Notes under the pieces: generated by a model | Databases searched by the model: none | Told to the model about the DNA's origin: nothing | Seen by the model: only the letters and a program-made list of their open reading frames with translations | Assembly: GCF_003298775.1 (NCBI RefSeq) | Contig: NZ_QNTQ01000028.1 | Coordinates: 1 to 54,114, forward strand | Origin: Rhodosalinus halophilus | GTDB taxonomy: Bacteria > Pseudomonadota > Alphaproteobacteria > Rhodobacterales > Rhodobacteraceae | DNA: 54,114 nucleotides | Direction of reading: 5' to 3' | Shown: in pieces, positions 1 to 10,420 of the stretch | How positions within the stretch are numbered: position 1 is the stretch's first letter | Layout of the letters: each line of letters starts with the position of its first letter | Made by a program: the position numbers and the translations under genes

Positions 1-45
1 GTCGACGACCTCGTCGAAAACCGCATGAACAGGGAAAACGCGTGA
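1..45 (+). CDS. 3' end of an unidentified gene (partial)
   Basis: Frame 1 is open from the first base to a TGA at 43-45 and encodes the last 14 residues of a protein ending MNRENA. A strong stem-loop follows six bases later, as expected after a real gene end. In related genomes the gene before accB is often aroQ (3-dehydroquinate dehydratase), but this short tail does not let me confirm that. The identity is left open. Confidence 0.3.
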   Translation, partial: VDDLVENRMNRENA

Positions 46-50
46 TGGAC

Positions 51-73
51 GGCGCGGCCCGGGCGGCCGCGCC
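51..73 (+). terminator. Stem-loop after the upstream gene
   Basis: A perfect 9-bp inverted repeat (51-59 with 65-73, arms GGCGCGGCC / GGCCGCGCC) has a 5-base loop and starts six bases after the stop codon at 45. No T-run follows, so it is either a weak intrinsic terminator or an mRNA-stabilising hairpin before accB. Confidence 0.45.
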
Positions 74-207
74 TGCCCCGCAGGTCATCGCCGCCGGAGC
101 GTATCGGCCCGCTTTCCTCCTCCCGGCGCATCGCCTATAGAGGGTCCGATCCGGGGCGCGCGCGCACGAATGCCCGCCCCGGTCTCCGGCAACGGCTCGA
201 GGATCCG

Positions 208-702
208 ATGACGACCCATCCGCACGACGACGACGTGGCATTCATCCGCGCGCTCGCGGACATCCTGCGGGAAAGCGAGCTCACCGAGATCTCGGTCGAG
301 CGCCGGCGGGGCGAGGAGGAGCGGCTCGACGTCACGCTGAGCCGCGCGGGCCCCGCGGCGGCCCCCGCTGCACCGCCGCAGGCGCTCCCGCCCGCCGCCG
401 CCGTGCCCCCCGAGACGGCCGCGCCCGAGCCGGCGGCGGCCGCGCCGGCCGAGGATCCTGCGGCCCATCCCGGCGCCGTGACCTCGCCCATGGTCGGCAC
501 CGTCTACATGCAGCCCGAGCCCGGCGCGTCCCCCTTCATCAGCGTGGGCGCCACCGTGGCGGAGGGCGACACGCTGCTCATCGTCGAGGCGATGAAGACG
601 ATGAACCACATCCCCGCGCCGCGGGCGGGCACCGTGAAGCGGATCCTCGTGGAGAACGGCGCGGCGGTCGAATACGGCGCCCCGCTCGTCATCATCGAGT
701 GA
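208..702 (+). CDS. accB: Acetyl-CoA carboxylase biotin carboxyl carrier protein
   Basis: This is the 164-residue biotin carrier of acetyl-CoA carboxylase, which shuttles carboxyl-biotin from AccC to the carboxyltransferase to make malonyl-CoA for fatty acid synthesis in the cytoplasm. Residues 1-45 form the N-terminal segment. Residues 50-90 are an Ala/Pro-rich flexible linker. Residues 90-164 are the biotinyl domain with EAMKTMN, where K130 is the biotinylated lysine. Many homologues have M or L rather than T at 131, a mild deviation. The length is normal for the family. accC follows after 10 bases, so the two are surely co-transcribed. Confidence 0.96.
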   Translation: MTTHPHDDDVAFIRALADILRESELTEISVERRRGEEERLDVTLSRAGPAAAPAAPPQALPPAAAVPPETAAPEPAAAAPAEDPAAHPGAVTSPMVGTVYMQPEPGASPFISVGATVAEGDTLLIVEAMKTMNHIPAPRAGTVKRILVENGAAVEYGAPLVIIE

Positions 703-712
703 GGGGCCGCGC

Positions 713-2062
713 GTGTTCCAGAAGATCCTGATCGCCAACCGCGGCGAGATCGCCCTTCGCGTCATCCGCGCCTGCCGCGAGATGGGAATCGCCTCGGTCG
801 CGGTGCATTCCACGGCCGACGCCGACGCTATGCACGTGCGCATGGCCGACGAGAGCGTCTGCGTCGGTCCGCCGCCGGCGGCGCAGAGCTACCTGTCGAT
901 GCCCGCGATCATCTCCGCCTGCGAAGTGACCGGCGCGCAGGCGATCCATCCGGGCTACGGCTTCCTGTCGGAGAACGCGCAGTTCGTTCAGATCGTCGAG
1001 GATCACGGGCTGACCTTCATCGGCCCCTCGGCCGAGCATATCCGCGTGATGGGCGACAAGATCTCGGCCAAGGAGACGATGAAACGCCTGGGCGTGCCCT
1101 GCGTGCCGGGCTCCGAGGGCGGCGTGGAAAGCCTCGAGGAGGCGCTGCGGCTGGGCGAGGAGATCGGCTATCCGGTGATCGTCAAGGCCACGGCCGGCGG
1201 CGGCGGGCGCGGCATGAAGCTCGCGCGCGATGCGGACGGGATGGAGCGCGCCTTTCTCACAGCGCGGGCCGAGGCGAAGGCGGCCTTCGGCAACGACGAG
1301 GTCTATCTGGAGAAATACCTGGAGCGGCCGCGCCACATCGAGATCCAGATCTTCGGCGACGGCCGGGGGCGCGCGGTGCATCTGGCCGAGCGCGACTGTT
1401 CGCTCCAGCGGCGGCACCAGAAGGTGCTCGAGGAGGCGCCCGGCCCCGCGATCAGCGCCGAGGAGCGCGCGCGCATCGGCCGCGTCTGCGCCGAGGCGAT
1501 GGCCGAGCTCGGCTATGCCGGCGCCGGGACGATCGAGTTCCTCTACGAGAACGGCGAGTTCTTCTTCATCGAGATGAACACCCGGCTTCAGGTCGAGCAC
1601 CCCGTGACCGAGGCGATCTTCGGCGTGGATCTCGTCCGCGAGCAGATCCGCGTGGCGGAGGGATACCCGCTGTCCTTCGCGCAGGAGGATCTTATCATCA
1701 ACGGCCATGCGATCGAGGTGCGGATCAACGCCGAGCGGCTGCCCGACTTCGCCCCCTCGCCGGGGCGGATCACGCAGTACCACGCGCCGGGCGGCCTTGG
1801 CGTGCGGATGGACTCGGCCCTTTACGATGGCTACGTCATCCCGCCCTACTACGACAGCCTGATCGGCAAGCTCGTCGTGCACGGCCGCGACCGCGACGAG
1901 GCGCTGGCGCGGCTCAACCGGGCGCTGGGCGAGCTGATCGTGGACGGGGTGGACACCACGATACCCCTCTTCCGGGCGCTGCTGGAAGAGCCGGCGATCC
2001 GAACGGGCGACTACACGATTCACTGGCTGGAACAATGGCTCGAAAGCCAGGCCGCCGCCTGA
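713..2062 (+). CDS. accC: Acetyl-CoA carboxylase, biotin carboxylase subunit
   Basis: This 449-residue biotin carboxylase performs the ATP-dependent carboxylation of AccB-bound biotin with bicarbonate. The N-terminal domain starts MFQKILIANRGEIALR. The ATP-grasp domain carries the glycine-rich loop KATAGGGGRGMK, and the FFIEMNTRLQVEHPVTE signature holds the catalytic and metal residues. The C-terminal biotin carboxylase domain begins near residue 335. The start is a GTG at 713, ten bases after the accB stop; translation from there gives the canonical N-terminus and length. Confidence 0.97.
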   Translation: MFQKILIANRGEIALRVIRACREMGIASVAVHSTADADAMHVRMADESVCVGPPPAAQSYLSMPAIISACEVTGAQAIHPGYGFLSENAQFVQIVEDHGLTFIGPSAEHIRVMGDKISAKETMKRLGVPCVPGSEGGVESLEEALRLGEEIGYPVIVKATAGGGGRGMKLARDADGMERAFLTARAEAKAAFGNDEVYLEKYLERPRHIEIQIFGDGRGRAVHLAERDCSLQRRHQKVLEEAPGPAISAEERARIGRVCAEAMAELGYAGAGTIEFLYENGEFFFIEMNTRLQVEHPVTEAIFGVDLVREQIRVAEGYPLSFAQEDLIINGHAIEVRINAERLPDFAPSPGRITQYHAPGGLGVRMDSALYDGYVIPPYYDSLIGKLVVHGRDRDEALARLNRALGELIVDGVDTTIPLFRALLEEPAIRTGDYTIHWLEQWLESQAAA

Positions 2063-2072
2063 CCCGCGCGCG

Positions 2073-2732
2073 ATGAGCTCCGCGTCCGGGGATGGCGAGG
2101 GACTCACGCCCGAGCTCGTGCTGCGGGCCTATTCGGTCGGGCTCTTCCCGATGGCCGAACGCCGCGACGACGAAGAGGTATTCTGGGTCGATCCGCGCCG
2201 GCGCGGGATCATTCCGCTCCATGGCTTCAGGATCTCGCGCTCGCTCGCCCGCCGGCTGCGCCGCGACGACTATGGCGTGACCGTCGATGCCGATTTCGAG
2301 GGGGTGATCGACGCCTGCGCGAACCGCGACGAGACCTGGATCAACGCCGAGATCCGCCGGCTCTATACCGCGCTGCACAAAATGGGCCACGCCCACTCGC
2401 TGGAAGTCTGGATGGACGGCGAGCTGGCCGGCGGCGTCTATGGCGTGACGCTGGGCGCGGCCTTCTTCGGCGAGAGCATGTTCTCGCGCCGTAGGGACGG
2501 GTCGAAGATCGCGCTGGCCTGGCTGGTGGACCGCCTGCGGCGCGCGGGGTTCCTGCTCTTCGACACGCAGTTCCTGACCTCGCATCTCGCCTCGCTGGGC
2601 GGGGTGGAGATCAGCCGGGCGGAGTATCACCGGCGTCTGGCCGCGGCGCTCGAGCGGCAGGCCGATTTCACCGCGCCGGCGCTTCCCGCCTCGGGTCAGG
2701 AGGTGGTGCAGCGCAACACCCAGACATCGTAG
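2073..2732 (+). CDS. aat: Leucyl/phenylalanyl-tRNA--protein transferase
   Basis: Aat (219 residues) adds Leu or Phe to proteins with N-terminal Arg or Lys, turning them into N-end-rule substrates for ClpAP. Family signatures are AYSVGLFPMAE near the N-terminus, FWVDPRRRGIIPL, the ETWIN segment, GGVYGVTLGAAFFGESMFS and the LFDTQFLTSHLASLG block. It begins 10 bases after accC and is probably the last gene of accBC-aat. Its 3' end overlaps the 3' end of the opposing DUF2155 gene by 37 bp, so the two transcripts are antisense over that stretch. Confidence 0.95.
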   Translation: MSSASGDGEGLTPELVLRAYSVGLFPMAERRDDEEVFWVDPRRRGIIPLHGFRISRSLARRLRRDDYGVTVDADFEGVIDACANRDETWINAEIRRLYTALHKMGHAHSLEVWMDGELAGGVYGVTLGAAFFGESMFSRRRDGSKIALAWLVDRLRRAGFLLFDTQFLTSHLASLGGVEISRAEYHRRLAAALERQADFTAPALPASGQEVVQRNTQTS

Positions 2733-3052
2733 CGGGCGTGATCCAGCGGGTTGAGCGCCGGCGAGGAGGCGATCATCCAGCCGCGGAACACGGGCTCCGC
2801 GCGTCCGTCCTCGGAGATTTCCAGAAAGGCCCAGGCATCGCCCGCCGGATTGCCCGCGGGATAGCGGCATTCCTGCAGCCGGATCTCCAGGCGGCCCAGC
2901 GAAACGCGCGCGCCGTTGACGAGGGTCACGTCCTCGACCGCGCCGCTGATCTTGTCGAGGCCCCGCAGCACCGCGCCGGTGCCGCGTTCGGCCTCTTCCT
3001 GCGCCGCGGCCGGCGCCGCCAGCGCCACGCAGAGAAGCGCCGCGCGGATCAT
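2696..3052 (-). CDS. DUF2155 domain secreted protein
   Basis: A 118-residue protein with an evident Sec signal peptide (residues 1 to about 18, cut after AAPAAAQ). The mature domain contains two well separated cysteines (LQECRYP and WVLRCTTS). It matches the alphaproteobacterial DUF2155 family, whose function is unknown. Its ATG overlaps the mlaD stop (ATGA), so it is translationally coupled to mlaD. The constant companionship of this gene with mlaD and NDUFA12 in Rhodobacterales suggests an envelope role, but that is inference. Confidence 0.85.
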   Translation of the reverse strand: MIRAALLCVALAAPAAAQEEAERGTGAVLRGLDKISGAVEDVTLVNGARVSLGRLEIRLQECRYPAGNPAGDAWAFLEISEDGRAEPVFRGWMIASSPALNPLDHARYDVWVLRCTTS

Positions 3053-3501
3053 CCCTCCTCCTCTTCGCCGGTGACGAAGCGGATCAGCAGGGAAATCAGG
3101 CTGACGGACCCCTGCGTGTCGATGATCTCGTCACCCGGCTCGAAGTAGAACATCGACCCGCCCGGCGAAATCTCGAGGTAGTTGCCGCCCAGCAGGCCCT
3201 CGGAGGCCACGACCGCGGCGCTGTCGTCGGGGATGCGCACGCCGGTGTCCACGGTGAAGGTCGTGTCCGCGCGGTAGGTCTCGGGGTTGAGCTCGATGTC
3301 CGTGACCGTCCCGATCTTGACCCCCGCGAGCCGGACGTCGGTGCCCACGGTCACGCCCTCGATCGAACGGAAGCTGGCGGTGAGCGGGTAGCCGCCCCGC
3401 TCGGTGCCGAAGCCCGTGACCTGCCCGGCATAGATGACGAAGCCCGCCGCGGCGGCGAGCACGGCGGCACCGAGCACGATTTCGCCCGTGCTGTGGCTCA
3501 T
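3049..3501 (-). CDS. mlaD: MlaD-type lipid transport substrate-binding protein
   Basis: This 150-residue protein has one N-terminal membrane anchor (residues 6-25) followed by an MCE/MlaD domain; GVTVGTDVRLAGVKIGTVTDI and LLGGNYLEISPG are typical. MlaD forms a periplasmic hexamer in the MlaFEDB phospholipid transporter that maintains outer-membrane asymmetry. I chose the ATG at 3501 because the anchor follows at once and the longer frame upstream lies inside the neighbouring gene. The mlaF, mlaE and mlaB partners are not in this window. Confidence 0.9.
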   Translation of the reverse strand: MSHSTGEIVLGAAVLAAAAGFVIYAGQVTGFGTERGGYPLTASFRSIEGVTVGTDVRLAGVKIGTVTDIELNPETYRADTTFTVDTGVRIPDDSAAVVASEGLLGGNYLEISPGGSMFYFEPGDEIIDTQGSVSLISLLIRFVTGEEEEG

Positions 3502-3508
3502 CGCGGGA

Positions 3509-3892
3509 TTACTCCGGGGTCCAGGGCTCGTAGTCGCGCCGCGGCTCGGGATTGACCCGGCGGATCGACCCGGCCGGCGCATAGGCCTGCGGCGTGCCGG
3601 TCAGGTTCTCCTGATGCGGCTTCTCCCAGGGCTTGTGCGCGACCGGCCGTTCGGTCGGCGGCTCGTCCCAGGTGTAGTGCAGCCAGCCGTGCCAGTCCGG
3701 CGCGACGCGGCTCGCCTCGGCCTCGCCGTTGTAGACGACCCAGCGCTTCGTGTCGTCGCCGTTGCGGTAGAAGATGTTGCCGGACTCGTCCTCGCCCACC
3801 TTCACCCCGTGCCGCCAGGTGAAGATCTGGGTGCCGATGGTCTGGCCGTTCCACCAGGTCACGACGCGGTTGAGGAAGCTCAAGATACCCAT
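3509..3892 (-). CDS. NADH:ubiquinone oxidoreductase accessory subunit, NDUFA12 family
   Basis: This 127-residue homologue of mitochondrial complex I subunit NDUFA12 (B17.2) starts [18 protein letters not shown]. It carries the family hallmarks [29 protein letters not shown] and a Pro-rich tail. Alphaproteobacterial complex I contains this accessory subunit. The ATG at 3892 gives the canonical start; the 26 extra upstream codons look unlike the family. It ends 7 bases before the mlaD ATG, so NDUFA12-mlaD-DUF2155 form one minus-strand operon. Confidence 0.93.
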   Translation of the reverse strand: MGILSFLNRVVTWWNGQTIGTQIFTWRHGVKVGEDESGNIFYRNGDDTKRWVVYNGEAEASRVAPDWHGWLHYTWDEPPTERPVAHKPWEKPHQENLTGTPQAYAPAGSIRRVNPEPRRDYEPWTPE

Positions 3893-4058
3893 TCGGTCCT
3901 CCGGCTGACGCCCCACCATATGGACCAGCGCAGGCGCGAGGTCCAGAGCGCGCGCAGGTGTGGCGCGCACGGCGCGACGGACGGGGCGCGGATGGCGCAG
4001 GCCTGTGCCTGCGCGGGCCGGGCGGCTAATCTCCGGGCGGCGGCAGCCGGAGGGGCGG

Positions 4059-5822
4059 ATGCAGGATCAGGCGATCGCGGTGGAGTGCATGGGGCTCAGG
4101 GTGCCCGCCTCGCCCTATCTGAACGAGGCGCGGATTCGCCGGATCGCGGCCGCCCGCTACGAAGGCGACGAGATCCGCGGCGCGCTCGAGCTTGTCGGAC
4201 CGGGCGACCGCGTGCTGGAGCTCGGCGCGGGTCTGGGCATCGTGGGCGCCCTCACGGCGCTCCATGCGCGGCCCGAGGCTGTCCTCTCCTACGAGGCGAA
4301 CCCAGCGCTTCTGCCGCATATCGAGGCGCTCTACCACGCCAACGCGCTCTCGGAGCGGATCGCGGTGCGCAACGCCGTGCTCTGGTCCGCCCCCGAGCGG
4401 CCGGAGCGCGTGACGTTCCACGTTCACGCCTCCTATCTCGGCTCGTCGCTGGCCGGGGACGCCGCGGGGCGCACGCGCGCCGTCGAGGTGCCGACCGAGA
4501 GCTTCGAGGCCGTGCGCCGGTCGTTCCGGCCGACGGTGCTGGTCGCCGACATCGAGGGTGCCGAGCTCGAGCTTCTGGAGCATGCCGATCTCTCCGGCAT
4601 CCGGGCGGTGATCATGGAGTTCCACCCGCGCCACTACGGGAAGGCCGGCATGAAGCGCGCCAAGGACATCCTGCGCGGCCAGGGCTTCGCGCGGCGCCAC
4701 GCCGTCTCGACCCGCATGGTCTGGGCGGCGGAGCGTGACCCCGCGCGCGCAGCGGGCGAGCCGATCGGCACGCCGCCCGACCCCGCGGGCGGCTGGTCCT
4801 CGGCCCTCACGACGCTGGAGAAGGCGCGGGTCTACCCGCCCACGGGCAGCGCCCTGACGACGCCGGCCGGGCTGCGCGACGCGCAGGGCGCCTATCGTCC
4901 CGAGGGCGCGCTCTGGCGCAACCAGCGGCTGCTCACGACCCCGCCGCCCGCGACGCCACCCGGGGAGCGACTGGCCGGGCGCTGGCTCTGGGGCGGGGTC
5001 TTCATGCGGACCTTCTCGCATTTCGTGGCCGAAACGCCGGCGCGGCTCTGGGCGCTCGAGCATGTGGACGAGACCGCGCTGGACGGGCTTCTCTTCGTCG
5101 ACCGCCGCGGACGCGACGCACCGCTGGGCCGGTTTCACGAAGACTTCTTCCGCCTGATGGGCACGCAACTGCCGGTCCGGCTCGTCGGCGCGCCCACGGA
5201 GGTCGAGGAACTCATCGTGCCGGGTCAGGGCTTCGGCCTGGGCGCGATCACCGCCGGCACCGACGCGTTCCGCGCCGCGATGCGGGCGCGCTTCGCCCGC
5301 GACGTCGCGCCCGAGGGGCCGGAGCGGCTTTATGTCAGCCGCAGCGCGCTGGGGCCCGGCCGTGGCGGGCTGATCGGCGAGGCGCGGCTGGAAGCCTGCC
5401 TCGCCGCGGAAGGCTACGAGGTCTTCCACCCCGAGCAGCACGACCTCGCCACGCAGATCGCGCGCTACAAGGCAGCGCGGCAGATCGTGGCGGCCGAAGG
5501 CTCGGCGCTGCATCTCTTCGCCTTCGTCGCGCGCGGCGATCAGGATGTGGCGGTGATCGTGCGACGGCGGTCGGGCGCCACGGACCGGATCGCGGCGCAT
5601 ATCGCGGCCTTCGCCGGCAAGCCGCCGCAGCTGATCGAGACGCTGGCCCGCGTCTGGCGCCACCGTGCGGTGGACCGCAAGCGCCTGGACCTCGGCGAGC
5701 TGGACCTGCCCGCCGCCGGCGTGGCCCTGCGCGTGGCGGGTTTCGTGGAGCGTGGCGACTGGCCCGCGCTGGACGCGACCGAAATCCCCGAGAGCGTCAC
5801 GCGCAGTCACAGGCCCCGCTGA
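4059..5822 (+). CDS. FkbM-family methyltransferase fused to a GT61-type glycosyltransferase
   Basis: A 587-residue two-domain protein. Residues 1 to about 225 are a class I SAM-dependent methyltransferase of the FkbM type: the SAM loop VLELGAGLG lies at 52-60 and the [12 protein letters not shown] motif at 164-175. After a Pro/Ala-rich linker (about 226-250), residues 280-560 resemble glycosyltransferase family 61 ([13 protein letters not shown], then [25 protein letters not shown]). Together they could O-methylate and extend a surface glycan; the substrate is unknown. I chose the ATG at 4059 because an AGGGG Shine-Dalgarno lies just upstream and the earlier 33 codons are low-complexity Arg-rich. 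It diverges from the NDUFA12 operon and ends in front of the clpX terminator. Confidence 0.82.
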   Translation: MQDQAIAVECMGLRVPASPYLNEARIRRIAAARYEGDEIRGALELVGPGDRVLELGAGLGIVGALTALHARPEAVLSYEANPALLPHIEALYHANALSERIAVRNAVLWSAPERPERVTFHVHASYLGSSLAGDAAGRTRAVEVPTESFEAVRRSFRPTVLVADIEGAELELLEHADLSGIRAVIMEFHPRHYGKAGMKRAKDILRGQGFARRHAVSTRMVWAAERDPARAAGEPIGTPPDPAGGWSSALTTLEKARVYPPTGSALTTPAGLRDAQGAYRPEGALWRNQRLLTTPPPATPPGERLAGRWLWGGVFMRTFSHFVAETPARLWALEHVDETALDGLLFVDRRGRDAPLGRFHEDFFRLMGTQLPVRLVGAPTEVEELIVPGQGFGLGAITAGTDAFRAAMRARFARDVAPEGPERLYVSRSALGPGRGGLIGEARLEACLAAEGYEVFHPEQHDLATQIARYKAARQIVAAEGSALHLFAFVARGDQDVAVIVRRRSGATDRIAAHIAAFAGKPPQLIETLARVWRHRAVDRKRLDLGELDLPAAGVALRVAGFVERGDWPALDATEIPESVTRSHRPR

Positions 5823-5834
5823 CCAGCCGGCGCG

Positions 5835-5860
5835 AAAAGGCCCGCGCCGGGGCGCGGGCC
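5835..5860 (-). terminator. Rho-independent terminator of clpX
   Basis: GGCCCGCGCC (5839-5848) and GGCGCGGGCC (5851-5860) are perfect inverted arms. Read on the minus strand, the hairpin is followed by TTTT (5835-5838), which marks it as the clpX terminator. It also lies 16 bases past the stop of the plus-strand fusion gene and could end that transcript too. Confidence 0.75.
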
Positions 5861-5885
5861 GTAGGGATCGCGATGAAGCTGCCGG

Positions 5886-7148
<1,263 letters not shown>

Positions 7149-7174
7149 CTTCCACCTTTCGGGCCTGGACTTGC

Positions 7175-7196
7175 GCCGGGGCGTTCCGGCCCCGGC
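7175..7196 (-). other. Stem-loop between clpP and clpX
   Basis: GCCGGGGC (7175-7182) and GCCCCGGC (7189-7196) form a perfect 8-bp stem with a 6-base loop in the 129-base clpP-clpX spacer. No T-run follows on the minus strand. It may set clpP/clpX transcript ratios by partial termination or processing. Confidence 0.4.
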
Positions 7197-7277
7197 AACG
7201 GCCTCGTCTCGAAGCTTAGGGCAGCCTCCTGACCTCTACAACGTCAAATTTCCCCTCGCGGTTCACCGGGACCGCGA

Positions 7278-7910
7278 TCAGCTTTCCTCGTCGTCATGCT
7301 TGCCGCGATTCTCGACAATCTCGTCGATGAGCCCCCAGTCCTTGGCATCCTCGGGCGACATGAACTTGTCCCGCTCCAGCGCGGCCTCGACCGCCTCGAG
7401 CGTCTGGCCGGTGTGGTGCACGTAGATCTCGTTGAGCCGGCGCTTGAGTTTCAGCGTCTCCTCGGCGTGGATCATGATGTCGGTCGCCTGCCCCTGGTAG
7501 CCGCCGGAGGGCTGGTGCACCATGATGCGGCTGTTGGGCAGCGAGAAGCGCAGGCCCTTCGAGCCGGCGGTCAGCAGCAGCGATCCCATCGAGGCCGCCT
7601 GCCCGATCACCAGCGTCGAGATCTTGGGCTTGATGTACTGCATCGTGTCGTAGATCGACAGACCCGACGTCACCACGCCGCCGGGGCTGTTGATGTACAT
7701 CGAGATTTCCTTCTTCGGGTTCTCGGCCTCCAGATGCAGGAGCTGCGCCACGACGAGGCTGGACATGCCGTCGTGGACCGGGCCGGAGACGAAGACGATC
7801 CGCTCCTTCAGCAGCCGCGAGAAGATGTCGTAGGCCCGCTCGCCCCGGCTGGTCTGTTCGACCACCATGGGCACGAGCGTGTTCATGTAGGTATCGAAGG
7901 GATCGGTCAT
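7278..7910 (-). CDS. clpP: ATP-dependent Clp protease proteolytic subunit ClpP
   Basis: ClpP (210 residues) is the serine protease core that works with ClpX and ClpA. The catalytic triad is visible: S107 in GQAASMG, H132 in MVHQPSGG and D181 in ERDKF. The family block [13 protein letters not shown] is at residues 71-83. The length is normal, with a short acidic C-terminal tail (HDDEES). It lies upstream of clpX on the same strand and diverges from the FAD-binding gene across a 138-base promoter region (7911-8048). Confidence 0.98.
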   Translation of the reverse strand: MTDPFDTYMNTLVPMVVEQTSRGERAYDIFSRLLKERIVFVSGPVHDGMSSLVVAQLLHLEAENPKKEISMYINSPGGVVTSGLSIYDTMQYIKPKISTLVIGQAASMGSLLLTAGSKGLRFSLPNSRIMVHQPSGGYQGQATDIMIHAEETLKLKRRLNEIYVHHTGQTLEAVEAALERDKFMSPEDAKDWGLIDEIVENRGKHDDEES

Positions 7911-8048
7911 CGGTGCCTGCCTGTCCTGCCGTGTTAGCGCGCTGAGCTTGACGGAGTCTTAGTGTCGCCACCGGGGGCCTGCAAGGGCGCGGCGGGGATG
8001 TCGCGGCACAGCTTGTGCCCGAGGCTCCGCGCGCTAGCTCGACGTCGC

Positions 8049-9263
8049 ATGACGCAGACGGCCGCCCCCTCCCCGCTCGACCGCTTCCCGCCGACGCGCG
8101 CCGCCGGCCTGGAGCGCCTGCGGCAGTTCGTCCCGCATGCCGGGGCGGACTACGCCCGCCGGCGCAACTTCGACCTCGGCCGGGACCGGCACGAGGGCGT
8201 CTCGCAGCTGTCGCCGTGGCTGCGGCGGCGGCTCGTGACCGAGGAGGAGGTGCTGGCGGCGGTGCTCGGGCGGCATTCGCACCGCGCGGCCGAGAAGTTC
8301 GTGCAGGAGGTGGTCTGGCGCACCTACTGGAAGGGCTGGCTGGAGCTGCGCCCGTCGGTCTGGACGGCTTACCGCGCGGGGCTTGCGCGCGCGCTCGACC
8401 GTGTGGCGACAGAAGAGGGGCTGCGCCGCGACTGGGAGGCGGCCTGCCGCGGCGAGACGGGGATCGGCGCCTTCGACGCCTGGGCGCGCGAACTGGTCGA
8501 GACGGGCTATCTGCACAATCACGCGCGCATGTGGGTCGCCTCGATCTGGATCTTCACCCTGCGCCTGCCGTGGGAGCTGGGCGCGGATTTCTTCCTGCGT
8601 CACCTGCTCGACGGCGATCCGGCCTCGAACACGCTCTCGTGGCGCTGGGTCGCTGGGCTGCAGACGCGGGGCAAGACCTATCTCGCCCGTCCCTCGAACA
8701 TAGAGAAATACACCGAAGGCCGCTTCCGGCCCGAGGGCCTGGCGCCCGCCGCGCCGCCGCCGGACGGGCCGCCGCATCCGCCTGTGGGGCCGGCGCCGGT
8801 GTCGGACGCGTTCGACCCCGCCGCGCCGACCGGGCTGCTTCTCACCGAGGAGGATCTCGCGCCCGGTTTCGTCTTCGAGGCGGGGGCGCGGCCGCGGGCC
8901 ACGGCCTTTCTCGACTGCACGGCGGGGCTTAGCCCGCTCATGCCCGCCCCGCACCTCCGCGACCATGTGCGCGGCGCGATGGAGGACACCGCGGCGCGCT
9001 GGGGCGCGCGGCTGGGGCCGGTGACCTGGCTCGCCGGCGCGGAGGAGATCGCCGACTGGGCCGCGCGCGAGGGGCTGGCGCAGATCGTGACGCCGTGGCC
9101 CTGCACCGGGCCGGCGGCAGAGGCCCTGGCCGGCACCGCCGTGCGGCGGCTCGTCCGCCCCTACGATGCCGCGGCCTGGCCGCACGCCACGCACGGCTTC
9201 TTCCGGTTCCGCAAACGGATCCCCGCTTTGCTCGCGCAGGTGAAGGGGCTGCGCGCGGCCTGA
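8049..9263 (+). CDS. Photolyase/cryptochrome-family FAD-binding protein without the usual N-terminal antenna domain
   Basis: A 404-residue protein whose N-terminal 230 or so residues match the C-terminal FAD-binding half of photolyases: VSQLSPWLRRRL, EVVWRTYWKGWLEL, then the flavin-binding helices HNHARMWVASIW, LDGDPASNTLSWRWVAG and RPSNIEKYTEGRF. The alpha/beta antenna domain that normally precedes this half is absent. After a Pro-rich linker (about 240-262) comes a 140-residue C-terminal extension with alternating strand/helix character, ending HGFFRFRKRIPAL. A DNA-repair or light-sensing role is possible but unproven. I chose the ATG at 8049 because FAD-domain homology begins soon after it; upstream codons are Arg-rich. 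Only one base separates its stop from that of the opposing transporter gene. Confidence 0.75.
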   Translation: MTQTAAPSPLDRFPPTRAAGLERLRQFVPHAGADYARRRNFDLGRDRHEGVSQLSPWLRRRLVTEEEVLAAVLGRHSHRAAEKFVQEVVWRTYWKGWLELRPSVWTAYRAGLARALDRVATEEGLRRDWEAACRGETGIGAFDAWARELVETGYLHNHARMWVASIWIFTLRLPWELGADFFLRHLLDGDPASNTLSWRWVAGLQTRGKTYLARPSNIEKYTEGRFRPEGLAPAAPPPDGPPHPPVGPAPVSDAFDPAAPTGLLLTEEDLAPGFVFEAGARPRATAFLDCTAGLSPLMPAPHLRDHVRGAMEDTAARWGARLGPVTWLAGAEEIADWAAREGLAQIVTPWPCTGPAAEALAGTAVRRLVRPYDAAAWPHATHGFFRFRKRIPALLAQVKGLRAA

Positions 9264-9264
9264 G

Positions 9265-10320
9265 CTATTCCGCGGGCTGAAAGCCCACGATCAGCTGGCG
9301 CAGGCCGAGCGCCGCGCCCGCGAAGATGGCCAGCAGCGTCACCGGCGCGCTCACCGCGAGCGTCGAGAAGGCGGTGAGCCCCTGCCCCACGCTGCAGCCC
9401 ATGGCGAGCACCGCGCCGCCGCCCATCAGCATGGCGCCGAAGATCTGGCGGCGCAGCTCGCGCGGATCCTCGCAGGCCTCCCAGCGGAAATGCCCCTTGA
9501 CGAGCGAGCCGATGAAGGCGCCGAGCCAGACGCCCGCGACCGAGCCGACGGCGAAGCTCACCGGCCGCGCGCTGCCGGTCATGGCGAAGAGGATCGATTC
9601 GCCCACCGGGGCGGAGAAGCTGTGCGAGACGACCGGCAGGGCTTCGAAGCCCGTCGTGGCGACCCAATAGGTGCCGGCCCAGCCGCCCACGACCGCGAGG
9701 CCCACCATCGCGCCCCAGAAGACCGATTTCGGACTGCGGCGCAGATCGGCCGAGGCGAGCGCCAGCGCGATCAGCCCGAGCCCCACGAGAATGCCGAAGA
9801 CGGCGGGCGGGAGGCCGGTCCAGGCCGCGGCGTAATCGGCCAGCGCCGGCGGCGGGCCGGTCACGCTCTCCTGCGGAAACAGCCAGTTGCGGATCGGCGC
9901 GAGCGGCCCGGCGAGCACGACATAGGCCGAGACCCCCATCACCAGGACGATCACGAAGCTGCGCAGATCGCCGCCGCCCAGCCGGGCGATCGCGCCGTAG
10001 CCGCAATTGCCCGCGAGCGCCATGCCGTAGCCGAAGGCGAGTCCGCCCAGGATCGAGGCGAGCGGCATCCACCGGATCGAGTGATAGAAGCTCAGCCCCG
10101 GATCGAAGCGCCCCGCGGCCATCAGCGCGAAGCTGCCGGCCACGGCCACGCCGATCGCGAGGCACCACATGCGCATCCGCATGTCGCTGCCGCCGTAGAG
10201 CATGTCCTCGATCGCGCCCAGCGTGCAGAAACGCCCGAGCCGCGCGGCGAGCCCCAAGAGCACCCCGCCGGCCGCGCCGATCGCCGCGACCATCCAGACT
10301 TCCGGAACGATCTCCAGCAT
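9265..10320 (-). CDS. soxT: YeeE/YedE-family thiosulfate transporter (SoxT/TsuA-like)
   Basis: This 351-residue integral membrane protein has about nine or ten hydrophobic segments and the YeeE/YedE signatures RFCTLGAIEDMLYGG, LAGNCGYGA and MGCSVGQG. The cysteines at 32, 106, 283 and 309 fit the pattern of cysteines that relay thiosulfate through TsuA-type channels. The family imports thiosulfate or other sulfur species, and its members sit next to sox genes in Paracoccus and relatives. It is downstream of soxR on the same strand, separated by 221 bases that contain an intergenic repeat. That repeat may terminate soxR transcription or simply sit in the leader. Confidence 0.85.
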   Translation of the reverse strand: MLEIVPEVWMVAAIGAAGGVLLGLAARLGRFCTLGAIEDMLYGGSDMRMRMWCLAIGVAVAGSFALMAAGRFDPGLSFYHSIRWMPLASILGGLAFGYGMALAGNCGYGAIARLGGGDLRSFVIVLVMGVSAYVVLAGPLAPIRNWLFPQESVTGPPPALADYAAAWTGLPPAVFGILVGLGLIALALASADLRRSPKSVFWGAMVGLAVVGGWAGTYWVATTGFEALPVVSHSFSAPVGESILFAMTGSARPVSFAVGSVAGVWLGAFIGSLVKGHFRWEACEDPRELRRQIFGAMLMGGGAVLAMGCSVGQGLTAFSTLAVSAPVTLLAIFAGAALGLRQLIVGFQPAE

Positions 10321-10420
10321 GACAGGCCCTCCTCCGGCGCTGTCCCGCTCCCATCCCGGTGACTATGGCCCGGCCGCGCCCGGAACACAATGGCATGCGA
10401 CCTGTATCAGGCCCCGGCGA

